Origin: Vandiemenella viatica
Taxonomy: Eukaryota; Arthropoda; Insecta; Orthoptera; Morabidae
Direction of reading: 5' to 3'
NCBI GenBank assembly: GCA_031002005.1
Contig: JARYHS010013631.1
Location: 64,787,832-64,851,831, forward strand
Length of the DNA stretch: 64,000 bases
Position numbers and translations under genes: made by a program. Below are positions 9,401-21,400 of the stretch, piece after piece (the stretch's first letter is position 1; the number at the start of each line of letters is the position of its first letter). The notes below the pieces were generated by a model. That model was not told the origin of the DNA. It ran no database searches and worked only from the letters and a program-made list of their open reading frames with translations.

Positions 9401-12400
9401 TATTTCCATTTTGAGAGTACTATCTGTTTGTTTTATTTATATTTAGATCGATTTCGTATGTTAATCTCACAGATTCATTTATTTTTCTATTTATCCTGAA
9501 ATATTTTTCCTCCTTAAATACTACCGAATTATTTTTGAACAGAAAGGCCATTTTAAAGTGCCAATGAAATACTGTTTGGGTTACTTGGAACTTTTGAGAG
9601 GGTAATTTGATAATAGTAAAGCGTGGATAATTTTACCCAATTTTTTTTTTATAGGTACAAACACAAAGTACTAACACTTTCACAAATCTTTTTGCCTTAA
9701 ATTGAATGCAGGTTACTGTTCACAAATAATATTTGAGGCTTTTTTCATTCAGCAGCCTATTTCCTTTTTCTGTGCAAATTTGCCCAGATTTGGAAGACTG
9801 GTTCACTTGCCAAATACACATCTTTAATGCAAAATGATGAAAAAATATAAAAAAGACATTGTACCACAATTATGTTTAAATATGTGGAATGGTCATTTAA
9901 ATACAAATGAGCCGTAATATAGATTAAAAATGTAACAGAACATATAGCACAATACAACTTACGGGAAAGAGAGGGAGAGAGAAGTGAATTGGTATGTCAG
10001 TCAGACTCAAAAGAACTCGCTCATCAATGTCACTGCAAGCATTGGAATGGAGAACGACTTACCTGCTGCCAGAAAGAAAAGAATGGAGGGCAAATGGCAA
10101 ACTAACAAACTAGTTGTTCTGGATCTGTAGAGCAGAGCGGCTAAACAGTGATTGGTGTGGTGGTGTTGAATAGAAAACGAATGTGTTTAACGCTCTGGCC
10201 TCACATTCGGGAGGACGCCGGTTTGAATCCCTGTCCGGGTATCCAGATTGGGTTTTCCATGGTTTCCCCAAATCACTCCAGGCGAATGCCGGGATGTTTC
10301 CTTCAAAATGGTCATAAAGCAATAAGTAAAAAAAAAAACGTGGGTGGAGGGAACAGCAGTCTGGCAGTGAGTGGCGGGCACTGACAAAGCTGAAATTTAT
10401 TGTTGGCGCTCACTCGACTGAAGTTAGTTCAAACGAGACCGCGTTCCATTTGACACCCTGGCCAGAAAAATGACTCAGGCGCTCCAAGAAGAGCTACCAT
10501 TCACTTTTAGTGAGTGACAGTTCACTCACTCTTTCAGAGGAACTGTTCAAAATAACTGGAGTCTTTTCTTAGATACTCATGATTCCTTGTTGATGATTAG
10601 ACCATTGATTCAAACTCTAAGTGGTAAATTTCTATCAGTGCAAACAATAAAAAGTGCTTAAAAAGAGATTGAAACTCTGCAGAAAAGTAACTTAAGTTTT
10701 GTACTTTACACAGAAATATTTTTTTTTTTTTTTTGTAAAAATATCCTTTGTTTCTTTATAAATATTCTGTTGGAACTTATTTTTGGGGTATCTAAATGTT
10801 TGTATTGCCTTTTCATGTACAAAATATACTCTAACAACTGATACGGTAGAAAGTAGGTTTAGCATATTGTATAGTTTGGCATTTCTGGATTTGCATTAAA
10901 AAATCATATGATGTGTCTCATAAGGAGAGGTTGTATGGGTCAGAACACAGGTTTCAGTGATATTTTGTTAGTAACCCTTACTAACGCTTACTTTGTCTGA
11001 AACAGTTCACTCTGATGCGGGTCTCTGGGCAAAAAAATGGATAATTTAAAAAGGGTTATGGGTTAGTATCGTAAATGCAATTATAAAACCCCAGGTTTCA
11101 TTTTAGAGATATGGCTGTATGGTAATATTCTAGGTTTCTTTTTGGGAATTTGTTGTTTTAATATCTTCCCTATGATTTTTACAATGTTTCTTGAAATATA
11201 TATTTGCCAATTTAACACGATAGTCTATATGCTTGTATTATTTATATATTTTAAATCAGTTATTTACCCTGTTATATAACTGTAAAAAATATAATTTTGA
11301 TGAATATATTAAAATTTATCTTTTTTTAAATCTGCAATCCAGTTAAATGCCGCCAGTTTAGCGCACTGCACTGTGACATCATTGTACACAACTACATTGG
11401 CGTATTGTATATTGTAGAGTGTTATAGCTCAAAAACTTTGTTTTATAATTAATTTCGATATGGAAGGAGGTCAAAAGTCATTTTATGAATATTGTATTTT
11501 ATGTATTCTAAAAAATACAATAGGAAATGCACTTGGTAAAGTTTATTTTTATGTCCTGCGAGATGTGACTGTAAGAAAAAAAGTGGTGTGTAGCTGTGGG
11601 AAGACGTAAAGAATCTTCAACTAATTGTTTATATTGTTGTGAAGATAATTTCAATGTCAGTATAAAATGTTTTATGTCATTATGTTAAATTTGTTATAGT
11701 ACATAACCATTCGTTTCCTATTCAAAACTGTAATCATAATTTAGTTTACAAAAGTTTCATAGATATGTTTTTCAAATCATTTCCTATTCAATCTTAATCC
11801 AAAGCAACTGTGAACCTTTTAAAGCCATCAAAGGAGAACATCAGACTTATTAAAAATGAAATTCTATCTCCTGAATATATTTTGAAGGGTATATGTTTAC
11901 CTGAATTCAAGACTTTGAGGCCACATCAGGTAATGACTGAACTGGCTGATAATGATATCTCTGTGGTACTGTTGTTTCTTCAAATGTGCCTAAAGAATAA
12001 TCCCAATGTCTTTTAATTACAAAATTTGGTGTATATTACCCAGAGTCAGCATGATGTAGTCGGTAAGGTGTCCACTCTAATTTTTCAAACCGGACTTGAA
12101 TCCCTGCAGTGTCAGATATTTATATTTATTTTCATCTACAGAAATTGTTGAGCATGATTTTTTAATTATATTTCAACTTTAAAACAAATCTCATTACTTC
12201 TAACAGATACAAAAAATGCAATTTCAGCCAGTGGCTTCCTACTATGACTTGCCAGTAACCATTGAAATTTGGTTAGGAAGTGAATCTGTTTCATCATGCA
12301 CATTATTTTATTTTCAACCATTTACACCCTACCACTTCCAGGAATTAAACATATCGGTCACAGACAAAATAAAAAATCGATCTTCTCGATGTTGTGTATT

Positions 12401-15400
12401 ATGTTTAAAATACTTTTTGATGACATACAAACATAGAAAAGACGAAAATGAAATAAAGTAAAAACTAATACCTATTTCAATTGAAAAACAATAAACTTAT
12501 TTAAAAAACATGAAAAAATTATGTAAGAATGTAGACTTTCTTGGCGTATGTTTGCAGTGAAGTTCTCACGTTTATACCTCCGGATTGTGTTTTGAAAACA
12601 AAATCTGGCAGTATATTTTTGGGGATTTCATTTTTGAATCGACGATTTTTTTGTTGGAAAAAATGCCTTTCTGCTACTTTATTAGGTTACTAACTTCAAA
12701 GCTTGTCAAAACTAAATGGCAAGTCATTTCTTTGTAATTTATTAACTTAGTAAAATTGTTATAAAACAACGCACAATGTATTTCCTTGTCTCTGACCTCT
12801 AACAAAAACTATCAGTCACCACTCTGGTCCGGGGTGCATTTAAATTTAATCACAAACTCCACTAATATACCAGACCTATATTTCATTGTCGGCTACTTTG
12901 GTGTGTCCCTTGATTCACATTAGATGTATCTAATACATAGCTATTGTCTTAAAAGGGATAGAAAATTGTTAATTCAAATATCTAACACACAATTATCTTG
13001 CAGATTTCACTCCTCCGATGTCAGCAACTGTAGAATCTGGATTTGATGCAAATATGTATTCATCATGAAAACATCATTTTTTGGGAGATTATTTTACAAA
13101 ATCACTCCAGTTCACTTTTTACTGTATGAGTATTCTCTTAAGAAAGCAATATTTCACCAACTGTTCTGATAAATTATCATAAAATTATTAAAATGCCCAG
13201 TGACTATGCCATCGTTTACAATATGAATGTGTACTTTGACTTTGCGATTCGATTCGACAAAAAATGTTACATTCCCTTGATTTTGCTTAGTTAAAATCAA
13301 TAAATAAAAAGCGAAGAAATATGAAAAAAAATGTTGTGGTAATTCTATAGTAATAAAGCTTCAAAATAAAAATAATAGACAGGTATTTGAATTTCATGCA
13401 TATTCCCTATTGGCACTCCACATTTTACTTCATTGGAAATTATTTTCTGCTATAAATTCTAGAAATAATATACCGTCACTGTTCTGGCACAAGACATGAA
13501 TTGAGAAAAAACGAGTTCATACGAGTAGGTCTTCTGTTCCAACAAATTACCCAAACAGTTTATTTTATTGTGGTTTCTTTTTAAGTAAAGTGATTGTAAC
13601 TTGCATTTTTGTTATCTATATATATCAAGTACTTAATACTTCTTTTTTCTTTATCCATAACTATGATTTTTGGTGGTTATTCATTGCAAAAATCTTTTTC
13701 TCCCCCCCCCCCCCCCTCAGTATTAGTTCTCATGGTCTTTACGGTGGTCATCCATATCGTAAAAGCATTTGACGCAGAATTCAGGTGTGCTCAAACCATG
13801 TTTTATGAATAAAACTTCTTTATTAACACATTATTATTATTTAAAGTATTAAGAAACACTTTCATTTAGTAACATCATTCATTTTATGATTAATTTTGAA
13901 ACAATTTTGCACCTCAGTTGTTGAAACTGTAACACATGATTTTGACTAATTAAATGAATTTTTAAAGTGTGATTTTGTAAGAAAGTTTGCCAATACTCTT
14001 ATGATAAAATTGTCGCATTTTGCAGTCTTTTAGTAAAAATTTTATTTGAGGAAAATAATACAAGGCAGACAGATCTGTTCACATTTCCCAGAAATAATGG
14101 TGCATGTTATGCCTATCATAGAGTATACAGTATTTTCAATTTAGGTAAACTATAAATTGACAGTCAATAAAAAAATTCTTATTTTTGAAGTTGTAACATT
14201 TTTTTAAAAGTATGTCATAATATATATGCTGCCGGCAGCGCTTGCGTGCAGCCATCTCACTTCTACTGAGGAAGAGCCATGCTCCAAAATTCTATTCTTT
14301 GTGTGTTCGTGTTTTTTTCGTGTACCAACGCCACTGGAATCCCTTTCTTTGGTAAGCGGTGTTTTTTTATCCTATCCAATGTTCAATATAATATATATAT
14401 ATAGATACTTACGGGAATTGAATCCTAACTTCCCGCTTAAGAAGCTATCATGCTACCAAGGTACAACATCAGCACTGATTAAATATGAACATTAAAATGT
14501 TATCATACTGACCCACTCTAGGTTCTTAATTTATTTGCTAATGGTGTTGCATTAAGTGAATTGCCATTGATATAAGGTAAGGGTCTCTAAATTCATTCAC
14601 ACACAAGGGGTCTCTGAATTAATAAAAAATTTCTTCACAATGCACATTCGGTCCTTTCAACCACTGCTTCACAGCTACTTCATATCAAGAGCCTCCATAC
14701 CAAATGATATTTATTTTGTATTAGTAGAGAACGCCTAATTGTGTGTCCTTATTGAATTAATAGTTTGGAGAAACCTTGAAGTTACACATTCATTAGTATC
14801 AAATATATCTACTTGTGGTATTGGCTGTTAAGCATAGCATGCCATTATTATGTAATTTTCTGTGTTAATAACCATTATGGTTTTGTTTCAGCGGTTGACT
14901 TCTTTAATCAGATAAACATGTTATATGGAACTATAACAGAATTTTGTACTGAAGATAGTTGTCCAATAATGTCAGCAGGGCCAAAATATGAATATCATTG
15001 GGCTGATGGACATACTGTGAAAAAACCTATTAAATGTTCTGCACCTAAGTATATTGATTATTTAATGACCTGGGTGCAGGATCAACTAGACGATGAAACC
15101 CTTTTTCCTTCAAAAATTGGTGAGTGTGAAAAATGTAGTGTTGTTGGAATAGTTTGCTTTGAATATAACTTCTTGTCAGTGCTTATAAATGTCATTTACT
15201 TACGGTCTATATCATTAGACAGAAGAGGTATGATAGGATTTATCACATAGAAGTTCAGTTGATAGGGGTAAAAAAAAAAAAAAAAAAAAAAAAAAGAAAC
15301 CTATTGCAGACCTGTGACTATGACAAACTGAGCTGAGGAACTGATGACAACAGTCAGATTCAAGACCTTTTGTAACATCGGCTGCACACGATGTTTCTCG

Positions 15401-18400
15401 AGTCATTGCAAATTACTCTAGATTTCATAAATTACTTCTTTAAGCATCCCAAACTATACAACGCTTCCGAATAATTGCTTTTGATTTATTTGCTTGAAAT
15501 ATCAATTGACAAATGTGTGAACCTTAAACAATTTACATTCAACCTCTTAGTATCGAACTACTTTACTCTGTCCTACCATGAATGTGCTTTTTGATATTAC
15601 TGAATCATGAAATATGAAAATACTTTAAAAATCACCTACAATGACTCCAAATCATGTCAAATTCAATGATTATGCTTCTGCAAACCTGTTTTTTACTTTC
15701 CCATAAATAGAGCCCTATATCAACAAACTACTGTCTTGTCAAATCTTTGCACACATAGCTTTTTAGTTAAATTGTCCAGAGAACGTTTCATGATGTTCCC
15801 AGATTTACAAGGAGACTCCAAGGCAATGGCAATTATTGAATTTGAAGATTCTTATACATGTTGTAGGGTATAATTCTTTTTGTTACAGATTCAAGGGTTT
15901 TATGCAAAGTCCATTAGTTTCAGAGATATCTCATCCCAAAGTTTTCACAGAATGTTACTACCAAGTAAGTACCAGCTCAGTCATTGGAAGGGGGTTTGAC
16001 CCCATGGGCTGGTACCTTTCTCAGTCATTGTTCCTAATATTTTGAATATCTCTGTTATTATTTCAATATTAATGCAATATTTTTCATTCTTATAACTATT
16101 GGTACACGATTTTTATAATTTTCTTATGGTTTGTAAAATCAAACACATTCCTAAAAGGTGTTTTTTTGTGGTTATGAGCCAGTTTTCTCCCTAAACACCT
16201 AACTTAAATCAATAAATGAAGTATCATTTTAAAGATTTAAGGTCTCCACTTTAGCAAAATGATATTTTAAGAAAGGAATTTTTCAGAATTTGGCCCTGGA
16301 TGGGCAGAACTATCATCATTACTAAAATATGTGTGTGTGTTTTTAAATTGATCCTTAGAGAGCAAAAGTATCATTATTTCTAAAATGTGTGTGTGTTTCT
16401 TAAATTAATTTTCTCATGATCCATTTATCTCGCTTTATACCCAACTAAAATTGATAAATTAGGTGCCATTTTAAAGATTAAGGCCAGTGTTTTGGCAATA
16501 TCATATTTTAAGAAAGGAATGTTTTATAGACTTCACCCGTTAAAGGACAAAAGTTATAAATTGTCAGGTCAAGCATAGGAGATTGTTCAGAGCCAAGTTG
16601 CTAAGCTTCACTGATGTCGATAGTAGTGTATCACATTACCATTAGATTTCAGATCCACATATCGCAGAGATATTGATATTCCTAATAACAAAGGACAGGG
16701 AAAACCACTCATCACTCACCAATGTTGAAGGCTGGGACGAGTGAAACACATATGAGACCAACAGAAACATATACAATATTTCAGTTTTACACCTTATTCA
16801 TGTTTCAGGACCCAAGTCATATGGCTCAGGAGGTGTGCACACACTGAAGGTTACCACATGATACAATATTTTTTGTTTTACTCCTTATTCATGTTATAGG
16901 GACAGAGTCATATGGTTTGGGAGGTGTGCTTGGTCCCTATAACATGAATAAGGTATAAAACTGAAATATTGTATATGTTTTTGTCTGTCTCATATGTGTT
17001 TCACTCATTGCAGCCTTGAGATTTACTGAGTGATGAGTCATTTTCCCTATCCTTTGTTATTTATGTTGCCTAAAAGCTGTTTCCTTTTTCTTTAATATCA
17101 CTATAGATATTGATATTCTGTGTGTTTTGTATAGTTGTATTCCGTTGACTTCTGTGACACTTTGGCTTCCAGGAAGGTATAGCTTCAGGTTTTTATATCA
17201 AAGTAGAGGAGTGCAGGATAACAGACATCAGGTGAAATCAGAAATATATTGCTACAAATGAGCCAGTTTTCAAACTACTATAAATTACCCACCTCACTAA
17301 TTACCATATTTTATTTGCGAAATTTTTGCACAGTTCATCTAGTAAATAGAAAAAAAATAATGATTTTTGTTCTTTCTGAAATGTATAAAGTTCTGTTTTT
17401 CATACAAATTTTATACCTGCTATATTACGGTTGAAGAAAATTCTACAGGTATTGAGAGCAATTTAAAAAAAAGTTGATTGGTGCATTTTTTTGTTTTAGC
17501 TGTTGGTGATGAAGATTGAAGTGATAAGTATGAAAATGTTAACCATACTGAAGTAGTTAGAAAGTAATTATAAACAGTGTTCTGTTTTTCTTGTAACAGT
17601 CTTGTCATCATAACTTGTAAATAACTTCGTCAGTAAATACCAACAAATCCCATTGCAAGAAAATGAATTTTAATGGTTTAAAGTTGAAAAATATTGCATT
17701 AATATTGAAATAAAATTGAATTTAAACTACAGAAGGATGTGAGGTAATAGAAATGATGATCAAAAAAGAAACCAGGAACAGGGCACCAACCCAATTCTGA
17801 AGTGTGACAGTAAGGGTTATTGTCTATGAGGCAATGCCCTGTTCTGCTGATGGAGTTACTTCTTCTTGGTATGTAAGCAGCTATGTAAACTTTTAAGACA
17901 TTACATATCAAAACCTAAAACCCATTACATAAAATATGTTTAATCTGTAACTAAGGCAATACTATCCTAAAACATTTAAGAATCATCAAAATCTGTGGTT
18001 ACCAGGTCTGGTGGTCTCCTTGTAGGTTTATACAGTAATAGATGTTGTTCCCAGCCCATTTTAAGTACATGCTCTTGTAATATAGGAAAAAGTTTCTCAG
18101 AGTAGAAAAAGAGGAGAAAACTTATAGCTTTTAGCATTGTAAATAAATTATAGTCATAAACTTAATATTAAAGGATGCCTAGAGTCATAAAAATAAATCG
18201 TAGACAAAACTACACAAACATTCTCACTGGTAGTACAGCCAAAAACAAGGATTTTAAAGTGATGTTTGTATGGTCGGAAAATTTTATTTAAGTCGATAAA
18301 CAAATTTGAAAGTCTATTCAACATGTGCATATGAGAAATTGATGACGCAGTCAACAGCAGGGTCGTCCGAGTGTAAGAAGCAATTCTCAGGGGAATAACC

Positions 18401-21400
18401 TTTATTTAAATTGATAAATGGAATTTAACAATGGCAATGTATTGTCAGCACCTAGGAAGATTTCCTCTATAAATAAAATAGACAGAAGATTGAAAATATA
18501 ACTGAATGGATGCTAAAATTAAATAAAGTAGTAATGCAGTAACAGATTGGAACTAAAATTTAGTTTAAAGGCTGAAAAACTGGATTTTGGTGTTTAAACT
18601 TCAATATGAGATCATTGACAAGTGTAAAAACAGAATTAAGAAACAGAAATTTGCTTAAGGTGGTACGTGAATAGTTGAATAGAGGATTAAATTACAAGAG
18701 GAATCATATAGATTTCATTTAAAACTCTAAATCAATAAGAGAGTTATAACTAATAGAAAGAACGTTGTGACATAACATTGAGAAATTATAAAAAGGAATT
18801 GGTAGCCATGACAACAACAAGGGTAACAAGAGCCAGCCAGTGAGCGAGAAGGTTTAGTGTGCACTTTTGAGTTGAGGATATCTAGTTACTGCTTGCCGAG
18901 GACCTTTGTAATCTTCGGATGCGTCTTAATAAAATGTAACCGAAATTAAGATCAATGAATTTATGAAAGTTTATCATCACTCAAATGTTTAAAGATTAAG
19001 TTTGCATTGAAGTTTCGCACCAAGACTTTTGAAGAATACTTATTAAAATAACAACAGGAAGTACATTAAAATACGATATTAAAGTGCGATAACGTACTTT
19101 CTTGTTAGTAAAACAGGTGTGAGACACCATAATAATGATTTATTATAGCAGCTGAATAAAATTGGCTTCAGAAAAAATCCGTAAACCTAATTAAATAGGA
19201 AAAAAAAAATTGAAAATATTGAGACATACAGGGCGTTCGCCGGGAAACGCAACCCACTGTTAGCGCTACAAGGAAGAAACTGCTCCCGGCGAGTGAGCGC
19301 TCAGTTTCCGGCATTGTTCGACCGTCGGCCGCGGACTATTTCATAATAATTACGCTTCATAAACTTGTGTGCTAAGCATTTAAATGTGACTTAATTCATT
19401 AGCTTACCTTATAAAAGATGCTGGAAGTGTTGACCCTCTTGTGTAATGCACATTTCACATCTTCTGAACATGTTTCGAGACACACGCTGCCCTAATTGAC
19501 TTAATGATTTTTTGGGTGACTGTTCTAGTCGAAAAGCGATATCGTCAATTTTCTCCTCTGTGAGAATACGGTTGACTGACAGTCTCTTTTTGTTAAAAAA
19601 TGAACCCGTTTCTCTTACATTTTTAACCAGACGCAGAATTGTTGATTTAGCTGGCAGTAAAGCGCCACGAAATTCGCGACTAAATTTACTGCGACACTTT
19701 TTAAACGACTTCTTCTTCACATATGTATCGTAGAGAAATATTCTTTGTTGCAAACTGTAACGTACCATAATTTTACTCACACTCAAACACGGTACAGATT
19801 AATAAGAGTATGAAGCCCCAAACCAGCCAAACCGCAAAGAAACGTTTATTCACAACACTGATTAATAAGAGACTGAAGTCACAAACTATCTACAATGCAA
19901 AGAAACCGTTCTTAACAATGTAAGGGTCCCATTATACTGCGTCACTGCACTGTTGGGGCAGCGGAGGTGTTAAACAGTGCGGTGATTCACGGTGCCGTGT
20001 GGCGGAAACTGCTGGGGCGACTGACCGAGCAAGTTGCCGACGGCAACAGACTGGGAGGGTAGCGTTTTCCGGCGAACGCCCTGTATAACTCTATGGCGGG
20101 ACGGAAAGTTATTAAAGTTGCAGGTAAATAACTAAAATAGTTATCCCTCACATTTTAGGAATTAATAACTGCTAAACATACTTTTAGGTGGAAATGTGCC
20201 AAAAATTAAAGTTCTTAAAATAAGCCAACCTACAAAATAGTAAAATTTCAGGAAGTTGTGAATAAAAATTAGGATCGGAGAGTCTAAAAAATTTGTTCCC
20301 TTGTTGAAAAGGTACTTAACCCTGCTATTTTCCTTCTTCAGAGCCAGTCGATCAAGGTAGCTGGTATGTGTCACTTCGTTTCGTAATAGGGAAGTAGCAA
20401 AACTTATAAATTTTCCATCATGTAGCTTTCAGAACTTAGAATATTTGTGTAGGTAAGGATGTCCAATCATAGAAACTTTTCACAACCAAATGGAACTTGA
20501 GAAAATTCTCAGGGTGTCAAATAGTTCTTTCAAGCTCACTTTAATGGGGTTGTACTTAGTTTCATATTGCAAGAGTGTAAGCTTTATGTTAGTGTACATT
20601 TTTCAAATGATAACCTGCAATCTTCTTTACATTTTGAAGTTTGATTTAATATTCTACAAAGTGTTGTTGTGATCTTATGTCAGTTTTAAGTTCCAAGAAT
20701 TTGAAGAATATACCAAATAAATTTACTTTGTTGACATATTTCCATGAATCACCTTAAACCGTTCTCTTGCTGTGTAACAATGCAAGCAGATTGGCGATTA
20801 AATTATCAATCATACAAAAACTTGAATAGGTATCAGGTTATGAATTATATCCACTACTACGACTAACAACTGTATCTTGTCATATCCCCAATGACAGAAT
20901 TGTGTTACACTCTCACAACATACACATGATTTTACACTAACTTTTGTAATTTAGCACTTCCCAAGTCTGACTTTTAAAGAATATATTGCAGTCCTGCTCT
21001 TACTCAGATCTTTTAATCTATTTGTTAAATAAATCTAGTGGCAAGTTTATTGGGTGGTTAAATGTGAATTGTCAAGTTCTTTCCCATGATTGAATCTCTC
21101 AGTATGCTAAAACACAACGAATCTGGTCTACTGTAGTTCTGTATTATGTTTGATTTCTATCCGATAGCCTCTATGCTGCACTTAGATGTGCTTCAGCAGG
21201 TATGCCATTTCACTGTAAGAAAGAATGTTCTGAAAACAGCGATCTGATCATGGCGAATAAAAAGCCTAGCATGTAACTTGTAATGTTTAGGACCAACAGC
21301 TGGAAGGATCTTGGGTGTTCTCACTTCAGATATCCAGAGTTATGTTCTCCAGTTTTTCCCATAATAGTCCATTATGGAGCTATACCATCTTAAGAATTAA

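Noticed and set aside
9281..10560. A possible hAT element whose ends contain ACTCACTTAAAAGAGTG and AGTTCTTTTGAACGGTTC-like repeats
   Set aside because: Similar motifs occur near 9330 and 10530 in inverted form, but I could not define ends or a target duplication.
14407..14465. Minus-strand tRNA-like segment with GGATTCAATTCCC
   Set aside because: B-box-like only; stems do not form and no acceptor ends. Could be a SINE scrap or chance.
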